Assembly (NCBI GenBank): GCA_028671895.1
Contig: CM053802.1
Coordinates: 16,003,631 to 16,067,630 of the forward strand
Direction of reading: 5' to 3'
Source of the DNA: Oenanthe sinensis
Lineage: Eukaryota > Streptophyta > Magnoliopsida > Apiales > Apiaceae
Length of the DNA stretch: 64,000 nt
Shown: piece by piece, positions 20,479-31,753 of the stretch
Layout: each line of letters opens with the position of its first letter
Position numbering within the stretch: position 1 is the stretch's first letter
The notes under the pieces: model-generated
What the model was told of the DNA's origin: nothing
Database searches by the model: none
What the model saw: only the letters and a program-made list of their open reading frames with translations
Position numbers and translations under genes: made by a program

Positions 20479-23400
20479 ATGGCATCAAAAGGACAAACCT
20501 TCCAAACCTACACTTTTACAGCTACAAACTATATTGTTTTGTTAAACAAATCTGATACACCTGAAGATTTTCACGTTATTCAAGATTTTTTACGACAGAG
20601 TTACATTGGCTATGCACTACAGGAACCGTTAAACTTTTCTGCTCAATCCTTGATTAGGATGTGGTCAACTGCCAAGTTTAACAATGCAGGTGATGATGAA
20701 GAACCAATCATTACATTCAACTGCAATGGCAAGAACATGATAACACCTACTATTGTTCGACAAGCCCTTCATCTCCCGGAAGTGGCTGAGTATGATGATA
20801 TTGTGGGAGATGATCAAATCAAAGACTTTTTCAAGTCTATAGGCTATGGAGGAAGCCTATCAAAGTTGGGGAGCCTGACAAGACCCAATCTTCAAAGAGA
20901 ATGGAGTTTCTTCTTCGATTACATTACAAGGGCCTTCACAGGCAAGTGCACAAATTTTGATGCAATTCCTCAGCCGGCGCAACAGATTGGGTATTCTCTG
21001 ACCCATAATCTAAATTTTAATTTTCCTTGTTTAATAATTAGGCAATTAGCTAGCAAAATTGGTGATGATGTTCACACTGTATATTTTGCTAGATTTCTAC
21101 AGTTAATTTTTAATTATTTATTGCCTAATATAAATTTTAAGGATGATCAGAGTTTAGCTAGTTTTAGTATGAATAAAAGAATTTTTGCTGACTTAGCTAG
21201 GAAGGATGCTAAGAAAGGTACTATATCTCCTCTCTTTTATCCCACATGGGTCAGGCTTCTTTTAAATCAGAGAATGCCTACCATGTATGGAACGGATTTT
21301 CTCTCTGTGTCTATGGATCAGAGTTTAGCACCCTCTGATTCAAACCCAGGCCACCCTTCAAACACTGACACCCAAACACTTTTGCCAATCTCTAAACTCT
21401 CCCAAAAGGTCGTAGTTGTAAAACAAACCTCTCAACAGGGCACCAGTAAAAGGAAGGGGAAGACGGTGAAAGAATCTTCTCCTAAAAGGAGAAAATTAAT
21501 TGATGAAGATTCTGATTCTGATGAAGGGTTGGTTTTTGCCAAGAGAAAGACTGTTGAACAGGCTTCTGAGATACCTCCTGCACCTTTTATGAAGCCATTC
21601 ACAGTAAATCCAATGCCTGAGGTGAAGAAGAAGAGGAGAAGATTAGTCAAGGCTGTAAACTCTGAGGTTGCAAACACTGAAGGACTAAACTCTGATGCAG
21701 CAATAAACTCTGATGATCTAATCTATGATCAGCCAAAATCTCAAGAGCTAAACTCTGAAGACATTCAAACCTCTGAAATAAACTCTGATGTCTTGACAAA
21801 CTCTATTGAAGCATGGCGTTGCTGGAAGGCAAATATTTCTTGGAAGGAACCTGGATTACCAGTTCTAATTGAGAACATGATTCTTCGGTATGTCAAGTCA
21901 ACAGCTGATTGGTGGAAAAATGTTGCCAATTATAACCGTGAAAGTATTAGACGGAGGGCTACTGTTGACAAGACAGCCTGCAGGAAAAATTTGGGAAATC
22001 TAAATGATCTTTGGCTCAAGGCTGAACAGGAGCGACAACACAATTATTTGAAAGAAAGGCCATATGTCACTCTAGAGGAAGCTGTTCCTGTAGCAATCTC
22101 TGATTCTCCTACAAACTCACCTAAGCAAATTATCAAAGAGATTTCTTATGAAAGAGTTAGGGAGTTGGCAGAATAAGTAAGGAAAGAGATGGCAGAAAAG
22201 AAGTCTACATCATCTGCCTCTCCAAGTTCAAAACATTTTTCAAGAAGAAAGAAGAAGTCTGTCACATTTGGCCAGGATCCACAAGAACCTATCTCTCAAA
22301 GTGAGATAGCAATCTCTACATGGCCAGGCACACAAGAACATGTTGATCAAAGTTCAATAGCAGCCACAGTTCCAGCAGATGAAGCCATTTTGGATCAGGG
22401 GTAAAACCTACAAGAACCTTCAGCTCAAAGGGTTGAAGAAGTTGTTAAGGCCCCAGCCACACAAGAACCATCCAATCAAAGTTTAGATGCAGACAATTTA
22501 CATATTCTAGAAGACCTTGTTGTTACTGATGCTGAAGGCCAATCTTTGGCAGAGTCAAGCCCACAAGAACCTTCACCTCAAAGTGGTGAAGCAGATGAAG
22601 ATATGACTCAGGTCCCACAAGAACCAATCATCCATTTTATGATTGCAGACCAAGATTCAAATATTGGACAAACAAACTCTGATGAAGCTCCACTGGAAAT
22701 CACTGATGCTCTTATGGTGCTACCAATCTCTGCACAGCCAATGGAGACAACATCAACATCCACAACTCAAGGTATAAACTCTGACTTTTCTTCAGAATAT
22801 GCATTCTCTGACAGTTTAAGTTCAGATTTTACATTTCCTAATTTAACTGCTAGAATGATCATGAATAGTTCTGAAAAGGGTACCCCTACTCATGTAACTA
22901 CAGTCAACCTTTCTCAGCCCCCTCTTATTTCTGTAGGACATTGTGTGTTGAGTCTTTCTAGTAAGTCTGAGGTAAAATGTGTGAAAAACAGAATAAATGA
23001 GAGGCAGACACTGGATCTGGTAAAAGGTGAGGTAGAATTGAGAAAGAAGTTAGTTACTTCTAGTGAGCAAAATCTAACTCTTAAAGGTTATGATATGTGT
23101 GATGTGAGAAGTAATGAGATTACTTTAAAAATTAAGACTGATTTAGGATATTCTATATCTTTTGCAGGTACTCGGAGTTTATCAGTTGTAAACTCTGATC
23201 CATTATTAAACTCTGAGAAAGCCACAAACTCTGATGGGGAGGACACAGACTCTGATGAGCCCATTTTTGCTGATGAAGAAGTCACAGACTTGTCCATTCC
23301 CTACTCCCAAAGATACAATACCAAGAAGTGGCCAGTCAATTCACATGATGCACATGAACGACTGAGCATGAGTTATCATAATTACATGGTGGTAGAAGAT

Positions 23401-25294
23401 GTTAAAGGAGAGATTGAAGCTGCTTTAGATGCTGAAGGTGTTCAAAGAGATTTCTCTTCTCAACTAGAAACTTCTCAAGATGTGTTGATAGATTCTCTTA
23501 AATAAAAAGTTTGGGATAGTTCTTGGAAATATTCACATGAAGATATCTTTTGGCCACATTTTCATGATTTTGTTAATAAGGCTAATAAGGAGATTAATTC
23601 TGTAGAACTGAAGTCTATTTTGAAAGCTACTACTGTCTTATCCAAAGGCCTTCACACTGAAGTTGGTGCAATTATGGATTCTCTCACCAACAACTCTGCT
23701 TTTGTTAAATCTTTACAGAATTCTATGGAAATCAAATTCAAGAATGTCTCAGCTAGACAAGATGCTCTGGAGGCAAAGGTGTATACTCTGTCAAACTCTA
23801 TCAGTTCTATGCAGGGGATGCTATACACCACAGTTGATATTCTTACTGTCAAGAAAAGGTCTGACGTCAGAAAGGGAAAGAGTTCAGTTACAGACAAATG
23901 CAATGAGGATGTTGTACAAACACCTGATAAACCTGATGATGAAGATCAAGGGAGTCACATGGAGGGTAAACAAATTCTGAAGCAGCAAACTCTGATTGAT
24001 CAAAGTCAAACTCTGTCAACTACTCAAACTCTGATGGCACCAATCTCTGATTAACAGAACAAGCAGCAAAATCTGATAGAAGCTGATTTAGAATTTGCAA
24101 AAAGGCTTGAAGAGGAAGAGAAGCCTAAGAAAATTGAAGAATAAAATATGAAAGATGCTGAACTGGCAAGGAAAGTTTTTGAAGAAGAAAATCCTGGAAT
24201 GGATCCAGCTGCTGTAGAAGTTGAATTGAAGAATTCTGGTACTGACATTGCTCAAGTCCAGAAAAAGAGAAGATGTGTAAGAAAAGGTCCAATTCAGAAG
24301 AAGGTACCTGTTCAACAGAAGAAGCCAGAATCAAAGACTTTTCAGATCAAAAATGTTGAAACTCCCAAGCCAGTTGCTCAATCAAAACCAGGTTCAGAAA
24401 TACAAACAAGATCATTTACAAGAAGTCAACAAAAAACTCCAGCTAAGCCAAAGAATCCTCTCACTATTTCTGGAACAACTTTTCTTCCAGGTGGTTCAAG
24501 CTTTGATGATGAGGAAGAAGAACAACAATAATCTCTTATAAGGAAAAAAAAGTCTGATCTTCTGTGGACAAATACTCAAATTCTGACTCTCAATGCCAGA
24601 CTTGGAAAAGATAAAGGTGGTATTGGTGATGCACATGCTAAGGTCTACAGAGGTGAAGCAAACATCTTCAGAGATCCTTATTCATTGAAAGACAAACCTG
24701 AAGAAGAGATGTCTCAAGAACATGTGGACAAGCTAATATCTGTTAATATTTATCCTTGATGGTGCTCAAGCTAAGGAGAAGCTCATTTATTTCTTGGAGG
24801 ATAGGAGAGTTATGAAGATTTCTCAAGGAGATTTAATTCAGAATGCATCTAAAGAACTTGAACATGTTTTGTTTCTCCTAAATGATGAAAATGAGGTTAC
24901 TTCTAGATGGGTAAAATTTTTTGAAGGAGCAATAGCTGAAAAGAAGAAAAGTGAAAGATTAATGATGATAAACTCTGAGGAGTATGAGCCTGGATACTTA
25001 CTTGAAGATGGATCAAGAAGAGGAATGAGAAAGGGAGATGCAAAAGTCAAGATGGTGTTAGGGATTCCTACACTAATCTTAAATCCTGATGGTATGAAGG
25101 CTTGTTGCATTTCTTTAGATGAAAGGATGAACAGATCATCTATCTATGCTTTAAGGGCTGCTATTTATCATATTGATGATTCTTCTGATCAAATGAGGGA
25201 ACTGAAAGAGAAGCTGGTTGATTTGCTGAAAGCTGCTGAAGATAAACTTCTGAATCAATTTCTGAAAGATGATTTCTCTTACAGAAGAATCTAA
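20479..25294 (+). pseudogene. Copia-2 giant post-pol ORF (about 1600 codons, interrupted)
   Basis: ATG at 20479 opens 565 codons. The same frame then continues to about 24760 through stops at 22174, 22402, 23503, 24052, 24142 and 24529, giving open blocks 22189-22404, 22546-23505, 23620-24054 and 24148-24531. The last block (24794-25294) is in another frame, so one frameshift lies near 24760. The N-terminal ~270 residues look folded (NGKNMITPTIVRQALHLP at 83-100). The middle is rich in Ser/Lys/Glu with repeated Asn-Ser-Asp. The end is helical (RELKEKLVDLLKAAEDKL). No transmembrane helix is obvious. Sireviruses often carry an env-like ORF here. The function is unknown. Confidence 0.75.
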
Positions 25295-25382
25295 GTTAAA
25301 AATGGTAAACAAACTCTGATGCATTTGTCTTGGATTTTTGACATCATAAGTGAAATTTATGTTTTATTTCTTAAAGCATAAA

Positions 25383-25393
25383 TTGGGGGAGAT
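25383..25393 (+). other. Copia-2 polypurine tract
   Basis: TTGGGGGAGAT lies directly before the TG of the 3' LTR, the usual plus-strand primer position. Confidence 0.8.
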
Positions 25394-25929
25394 TGTTAGG
25401 AAGCAAACACTGATAGCTGTCAGAGAATACAAGTCAGAGTTTACATTGCTGACATCATCAGAGTTTAAGGAACTGTCGGACAAAGTTTACTCTATTAGAG
25501 AATATTCAATCAGAGTTTACTCTAACAGAGAATGCTCTATCAGAGAATAACAATCGACAGAGTTTATTATCAGAGTTTGTCAGGAAGCAATTCGAATCAG
25601 AGTCTGAATAGGAAAGTAAGAAGGAATCTGAATGCAAGACTATTTCTTTATGTAAAGCTATTCTATTTCTAATCTAATTTGTAATTAAATTGTAACTGTG
25701 TCTATATAAACACATACATAGGTTAACATTAAAATATCGGTCAAGTCTTATTTTTTAATAGCCTATCAGCTCTTAAGAACAAACAACTTCTTAAGAGAGT
25801 TTTGTAACCTTTTCATAATCTTTAATACAGAACAATATTCATCTTTTACATCTTGTGTTCTTAATCGATTTACTGGTACTATTACATTCAAACCCCCCTT
25901 CTGTAATAGTTTATCTTTCTGGGCAAACA
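25394..25929 (+). repeat. 3' LTR of copia-2
   Basis: 536 bp, TGTTAGGAAGC to GGGCAAACA, followed by target duplication CAAGG. It pairs with 17839-18374. Confidence 0.93.
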
Positions 25930-25934
25930 CAAGG

Positions 25935-26095
25935 TATGAACAGATCGTTTTCCTTAAGACTTAATTCTCCCGTACTATCTCGTGCAACAAGGTTCTGGCA
26001 AATTTCCTTTAAGATACAATGAATTTTACAATATTCTACAATTTGCACTATTGCAGAATATCCTTAGAATGATAATATAAATTTCTGAATGAATG
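25935..26095. other. Unassigned sequence between copia-2 and copia-3
   Basis: Before copia-2 inserted this was continuous with 17838. No reading frame. It may be the outer part of the copia-3 LTR (its U5 side on the minus strand), because it adjoins the left terminal repeat without a visible boundary. Confidence 0.35.
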
Positions 26096-26363
26096 TAAGA
26101 TCTGTAGGAGAAAGAGAGAATAAAGGAATAACTCCTTACGTTTCTGAATTTCACACAAGATCTCTATATTTATAGAACTGATAAGGTATGACCATTCATA
26201 TGTAACTGACACTAAATGTCAAGGTCACATCTTAACTGCTATCTATTGATTAGCAGTTGCACTCTTTCATATTAGTACATATTAAAAGGTGTCTGTAACA
26301 TATAGTTTAACACATTACATATATTTCCATTATCATTTCTATCTCATGGACTCTAACACTGTA
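26096..26363 (-). repeat. Left 268-bp terminal repeat of copia-3 (LTR part)
   Basis: On the minus strand it begins TACAG then TGTTAGAGTCCATGAG. It differs from 31486-31753 at about 14 positions by eye (about 5 percent). The TG end is fused to gag. The TATA box CTATAAATATAG lies near its middle on the minus strand. Confidence 0.8.
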
Positions 26364-27763
26364 CGCAAGTGATTTCCTAACTCTTCAAGAGTAAGGTTTT
26401 CCTTTTCATGTTTGAGAGAATTTCTGAAATTTTTCCAAGACGATGGCAATTTGTCTACAATGGATGTGACAATTATGTCCTTATCCATTTTCAGATTATG
26501 TTGAGAGAATTGATCAAGTATAACTTTTAATTCACTAAATTATTCCATGACAGTACGAGAATCTATCATTCTATAACGGGAAAATTAAATATTAGGTCCC
26601 TGAATTATTCGTGTTTTATTGTCTAGGTCCCTGAACAAAAGATTCTGTATTTCAGGTCCTTCAACTATTTTATTTTCTGGTTCAAATCCCTCCGTTAAAA
26701 AGATTCTAACGGACGTTAGAATCTTGATGACATGTCACTGATATGACATAAAAATTTCTGGTTTAGGTCCCTGAACTTTTCCATTTTCAGGTTTAGGTCC
26801 TTAAACATAAATTTTTTTAAAAATAATTGAATATTTATAAATTTTAAACATAAAAATCTGAACATAAATTTGTTTATGTTTATCGTTTATTTTAAAAATA
26901 AAATTTTAAAACCATACACAACTTTAAACATCTAAATTTACCGTTCTCATGCCACTTTTAATGCCAATTACAATTAGCATGTCAAAATGTACGAGGGTAA
27001 GTTTTTTTTGGGTGTAACTCTAGTTTTGAGAATTTGTGGATATCCATTTACTCATGTATCATATCATTTTACTTTTATCGTGTTTATATTGTTTTCCATC
27101 GAATATGAATCAAATATAATTCACTAACATTAAGTATTATTTTTTATTTGAATTATGTAAATAACCATTTAATCTAAGAATAAAACAAATCTGATATGTG
27201 TATCATATGTTCAAGCCAAATACAAACCATGAAATAGAAAAGTTCAGGGACCTAAACCAGAAATTTTCATGTCACATCAGTGACACGTCATCAAGATTAT
27301 AACGTCTATTTGAATCTTTTTAACGGAGGGATTTGAACCAGAAAATAAAATAGTTGAGGGACCTAAAATACGGAATCTTTTGTTCAGGGACCGAGACAAT
27401 AAAACATGAATAATTTAGAGACCTATTATTTAATTTTCCCTTCTATAACTATTAAATCTTGTAATAATGAAACGCTTACTTGTTGCGTCTTCTTTGATGT
27501 ACCTTTCTTGTAGTTGAGTCCATAAATCATTTACATTAGGCACATTGTAATAAGCATCAAAGAGGGTATTAGACATTGTATTCAGTATGTGGCCTCTACA
27601 TATATCATCATCGTGATCCCATTTCTGTCTCTCTCGAGTTCAAGCCAAAGGTTCATCTTCCATCTCTACTGGCCTTGGATTATTGATAACATAGTAAACC
27701 TTCAAAGTCTTCAAAAGAAAATACAATTTTTTCTTCCATTAAGCTAGAAATCGTTGAAGCCAT
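26364..27763 (-). pseudogene. Copia-3 gag N-terminal part (inverted), interrupted by a MULE
   Basis: ATG at 27761-27763 (MASTISSL) opens a short frame that shifts after about 27 codons. The Copia UBN2 capsid core then reads HILNTMSNTLFDAYYNVP, ATSKRFIITRFNSYRM and, beyond the MULE, IVDKLPSSWKNFRNSLKHE and LTLEELGNHLR. It ends exactly where the left terminal repeat begins. The zinc-knuckle part of the same protein is on the other strand to the right. Confidence 0.85.
26578..27440. mobile_element. Non-autonomous Mutator-like element, 863 bp
   Basis: Terminal inverted repeats of about 200 bp start GGGAAAATTAAATA and contain the phrase TAGGTCCCTGAA several times. The 9-bp target duplication TTCTATAAC is exact at 26569-26577 and 27441-27449. 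Long TIRs and a 9-bp duplication are diagnostic of MULEs. There is no coding sequence. It sits inside the copia-3 gag and therefore came later. Confidence 0.92.
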
Positions 27764-27784
27764 TGTTGTATAATTAAGCCTTAA

Positions 27785-29152
27785 GATTGTAAAGAAGAGA
27801 TGTCAAAGATCAATAACGTGGAGGAAGATTTGTCAAATCTCGCAATAGATTCTCGCAAAAGAAAGAGAACCAATGAAAGAGCAAAAGCACTATAAAAATA
27901 AAAGGCAGAAAAGGAAGGCAGGCCCTTGTTATCACTGTGGGAAACCAGGACATATTAAAAGGGATTGTCGTTTTCTCAAGAAAAAGGACAAGCAACCAGA
28001 AAATTATGTTGTTGTTATTTATGAAATAAATTCATTGGAAGACGATGATGCCTAATGGATAGATTCCAGGGCAATAAGACATGTATGCAAAGATAAAAAA
28101 AATTCAAAACTTATGCTCCAGAAACACATGGAAAAATCTTGTACATGGGCAATTCATCTACTGTTGGTGTTAAAGGAAAAGGAGATGTTCAAATAGAGTT
28201 CACATCCAAAAAATTCCTTACTCTCACTAATGTGTACAATGTTCCTGATATACAGAAAAACGTAGTCTCTGGCAGCCTCATTAATAGAAATGGCTTTAAA
28301 CTTGTATTTGAGGCTGATAAATTTGTGTTATCAAAGGGAGGTGCATTTGTTGGGAAAGGTTATTTGTATGAAGGGATGTTCAAACTTAATATTATTAATA
28401 AAACATCTATTTCTGCTTATGTTATTGAGTCACCAAGTACACTTTGGCACAATCGATTAGGACATGTTAATTTTAGAAGAATGCATGATATGGTAAATTT
28501 AAATTTACTTCCTGGATTTGATTTAAAGATGGATAAGTGCACAACTTGTATGCAAACTAAAATTACCAGGAAACCTTTCGTAAATGTTGAAAGAAGTTCT
28601 AAACTCCTTAAACTATTTCATAGTGATTTATGTGATTTTCATGTTACACCATCTTTAAAGGGAAAGAAATATTTCATGACTTTCATTGATGATTATAGTA
28701 GATATTGTTATGTTTATCTCTTAAATTCTAAAGATGAAGCAATGCATTACTTTTCAATATATAAAGTCGAATTAGAACTTCAATGCAATGCTAAAATTAA
28801 ATGTTTAAGGACATATAAGGGTGGCGAATATTATGATCCATTTTACTTTGAGTCAAATGGAATTATACATCAAGTAACAGCCCCGTATAGTCCGCAACAA
28901 AATGGAATTGCAGAAAGGAAGAATCGAACATTGAAAGAAATGAAAAATACAATGTTATCGAGTTCTAGTCTTACAGGTGAGGCTTTGCTAACAGCATGCC
29001 ATATCTTGAATCGAGTTCCTACAAAAAGAAATAAAATTACTCCATATGAGTTGTGGAAGAAAAGGAAACCCAACCTAAATTATTTTAAGGTATGGGGCTG
29101 CATGACCATTGTAAGAGTGCCTGAGGTCAAAAAGAAAAGTCTGGGAGATTGA
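27785..29152 (+). pseudogene. Copia-3 gag C-terminus, zinc knuckle, protease, integrase
   Basis: The zinc knuckle CYHCGKPGHIKRDC (about 27930-27971) is intact. A stop at 28053-28055 is followed by the protease site WIDSRAIRHVC, in which the catalytic Asp-Ser-Gly reads Asp-Ser-Arg, so the protease would be inactive. A frameshift near 28120 leads to a 337-codon open frame with the pre-integrase LWHNRLGHVNFRRMHDM and CTTCMQTKITRKPF, and the integrase core (FHSDLCDF, TFIDDYSRYCYVYLL, YSPQQNGIAERKNRTLKE). TGA at 29150 ends it. Confidence 0.88.
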
Positions 29153-30184
29153 GGCATATAGTGCATATTTCTTAGATATGTTTTCCAAAGTAAAGCATAT
29201 AGATTCTTAGTAGTTCAACCAAATAACTATTATTCAGTAAATACAATTGTAGAATCTCGTGATGCTTTATTTGATGAGAATAGATTTGGTTATGTACCTA
29301 AGTCAGATACTAGTGCAGAAGAACACACCCGGATTTTCAATAATGATAAAGAAGAACCTGGAGTAAGAAGAAGTAAATGAGCTAGGACTGTAAAAATATA
29401 TGGGCCAGAATTCTATATGTACCTAGTGGAAGGTTCAAGAGATGAGATAACTGATTCTGTTCATTTAATCCTTGATATAGAATTTGATCCTCAAATATTT
29501 AGTGAAGCGATGAAATCTCGAGATTCTTCTTTTTGGCACGAAGCTATTAGCGAAGAGATGGATTCAATAATGGGCAACAAAACGTGGAAGTTGGTAGATT
29601 TTCCTCAAGGTTGTAAGCCCATTGGAAGCAAATGGATATTCAAAAAGAAGTTAAAAGTTGATAGAACTGTTGAAAAGTTCAAAGCCAGGTTAGTGGCTAA
29701 AGGATTCTTACAAAAGGAAGGTGTTGATGTCTTTGATACATATGCACCAGTTGCGAGAATAGCCACAATCAGATTATTGATAGCTCTAGCATCAATATAC
29801 AAGCTTGTTATTCATCAAATGGATGTAAATATAACATTTTTAAACGAAGAATTAGAAGAGGAGGTCTACATGAAACAACCAGAAGATTTTGTGGTAAAAG
29901 GGCAAGAAAACAAAGTTTGTAAATTTGTTAGATCTTTATACGGGCTTAAGCAATCTCCAAAACAGTGGCATGAAAAATTTGATAAAATGATTCTTTCAAA
30001 TGGTTTCAAGATTAAGGAATCTGATAAATGTGTGTACACGAAATTCGTTAACGGAAAGGGTGTCATCATATGTTTGTACGTAGATGACATGTTAATATTT
30101 GGTATTGATCTTGAACAAGTACAGAACACTAAAGAATTTATATCTCAATGTTTTCAAATGAAGGATCTAGGTGTTGCTTTCTAG
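29153..30184 (+). pseudogene. Copia-3 integrase tail and reverse transcriptase
   Basis: After a gap with stops (29153-29416) the RT frame 29417-30184 shows WHEAISEEMDSIMGNKTWKL, FKARLVAKGFLQKEGVD, YAPVARIATIRLLIALAS and the catalytic ICLYVDDMLIFG. A frameshift at about 30180 (FQMKDLGVAF) ends it just before the FLGIKI motif that continues in another frame. Confidence 0.88.
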
Positions 30185-31064
30185 GAATAAAAATTGTAAG
30201 AGACAATGATGATATGATTTTGACACAATCTCATTATATTGAGAAAGTGTTGAAAAAATTTAGACATCTAGAAAGTACACCTGCTAGTACACCATTTGAT
30301 AATAGTATTAAGTTACATGAAAACAAGACCTGATATTGCATTTGCGGTTAGAATATTCTAGAATAATTGGGTGTTTAATGTATGTTATGACGAGTACAAG
30401 ACCTGATATTGCATTTGCGGTTAGTAAACTTAACAGGTTTACTAGTTGCCTTAGTAACAAGCATTGGAATGCATTTCATCCTGTCTTGAAGTACTTGAAA
30501 AAGACTAAAAATTTTGGCATATATTATAAAGGATACCCTAATGTTTTAGAAGGATACACTGATGCAAGTTGGGTAAATAATCAAGATGAAGATCATTCAT
30601 CTACTAGTTGTTATATATTTACTCTTGGTGGGGGTGCTATATCCTGGGCATCTAGGAAGCAAACGTGTATATCATATTCAACAATGGAATCTGAATATAT
30701 AGCTTTAGTTGCCGCTTGTAAGGAAGCAGAATGGCTTAGAAATGTATTATTTGATATACCTTTGTGGTCTAAGCCTATGGCACCAATCTCAATTAGGTAT
30801 GATAGCCAGGCAGCACTTGAAAGAGCTTATATCATATCCTATAATGGAAAATCAAGGCATATAGGATTGAGACACAGTTATGTGAGACAACTAATTTGTA
30901 ATAGCATAATTACAATAAATTTTGTCAGATCTGTTGGAAATCTTGTTGATCCTTTAACTAAAGGGTTAGCTAGAGAACTTATCGTTAAAACATCGCAGGG
31001 GATGGGTCTAAAGCCTATTATTAAGAAATCATCAATGGTGGAACCTCAACTCGACTCTTACTAA
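30148..31064 (+). pseudogene. Copia-3 RT end and RNase H
   Basis: CFLGIKIVRDNDDMILTQSH continues RT. A 29-bp duplication (30323-30351 and 30396-30424) disrupts the frame, then 30336-31064 reads YSRIIGCLMYVMTSTRPDIA, YTDASWVNNQ, SWASRKQTCISYSTMESEYI and DSQAALERAYII, which is Copia RNase H. The stop is at 31062. Confidence 0.87.
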
Positions 31065-31485
31065 TCATAAGTCTCGAGTTCAATGAGTAATGTACATCAT
31101 GAGATCGTGATTGTAGCATCTAATAAAAACATGCAATCATCCCAGGAAAATGTAGATGCTTGATAAACCGTAGTTTCATAAGGATGGTGAGTTTTACTAC
31201 TCTTAACTGACTTATAAAAGAGGTATCTTTGGTATGTGTTTGGGTACATACACTTGATAAGTTAGCCTAGTGAGTGTGAAGTGAGGCCGCTTCTGTTGAG
31301 TTTGGCTTGACTCTAAAGCACTCATGAAATAAAATACAAGACGCAAGGCCTTTGCAATGTGTCATCAAATTATGGATGGTATTATAAAGAGAATTTTAAT
31401 GCGTGAAACAAGTTCGGATAATCATATAGGATATATGGTTCAAATAGACATCTTCATCGATACATTGAAATTCACTGGATTGATA
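31065..31485 (+). other. Copia-3 3' untranslated region
   Basis: Noncoding tail after RNase H. No polypurine tract precedes the right terminal repeat, consistent with rearrangement of this end. Confidence 0.55.
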
Positions 31486-31753
31486 TAAGATCTGTAAGAG
31501 AAAGAGAGAATAAAGGAATAACTTCTTATGTTTCTGAATTTCACACAAGATCTCTATATTTATAGAACTGATAAGGTGTGACCATTCATATGTAACCGAC
31601 ACTAACTGCCAGGGTCACATCTTAATTGTTATTTATTGATTAGCAGTTGCACTCTTTCATATTAGTACATATTAAAAGGTGTCTGTAACATATAATTCAA
31701 CACATTACATATATTTCCATTATCCTTTCTATCTCATGGACTCTAACACTGTA
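31486..31753 (-). repeat. Right 268-bp terminal repeat of copia-3 (LTR part)
   Basis: Direct copy of 26096-26363. After it the sequence changes to AT-rich host DNA. The terminal CTGTA (plus strand) is shared by both copies. Confidence 0.8.

Larger units (their letters stand above)
17839..25929 (+). mobile_element. Copia-2: Ty1/Copia (Sirevirus-like) element lacking gag, protease and integrase
   Basis: 8,091 bp with two 536-bp LTRs, a tRNA-Met primer site and a polypurine tract. Flanks GAAGG (17834-17838) and CAAGG (25930-25934) form a 5-bp target duplication with one change. The LTRs differ by about 24 substitutions and two 1-base indels by eye (about 4.5 percent). Inside, RT begins almost directly after the primer site, so gag to integrase were deleted. 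RNase H follows, then a 650-bp spacer and an interrupted reading frame of about 1600 codons. Transposition would need proteins from another copy. Confidence 0.9.
26096..31753. mobile_element. Copia-3: rearranged Ty1/Copia element (Tork-like style)
   Basis: It is bounded by two direct repeats of 268 bp (26096-26363 and 31486-31753). Within it, the N-terminal two thirds of gag lie on the minus strand (27763 leftwards to 26364), while the gag C-terminus, zinc knuckle, protease, integrase, RT and RNase H lie on the plus strand (about 27785-31064). The two gag parts fit together at one codon position but point away from each other. The terminal repeats are oriented like LTRs of the minus strand (TGTTAGAG... 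with TATAAATA). A Mutator-like element interrupts gag. All frames are broken. The lineage call is inferred. Confidence 0.8.

Noticed and set aside
21432..21677. Minus-strand frames in 21-25 kb with hydrophobic stretches
   Set aside because: They are antisense shadows of the Ser/Lys/Glu-rich copia-2 ORF; Phe/Ser/Leu richness follows from the opposite strand.
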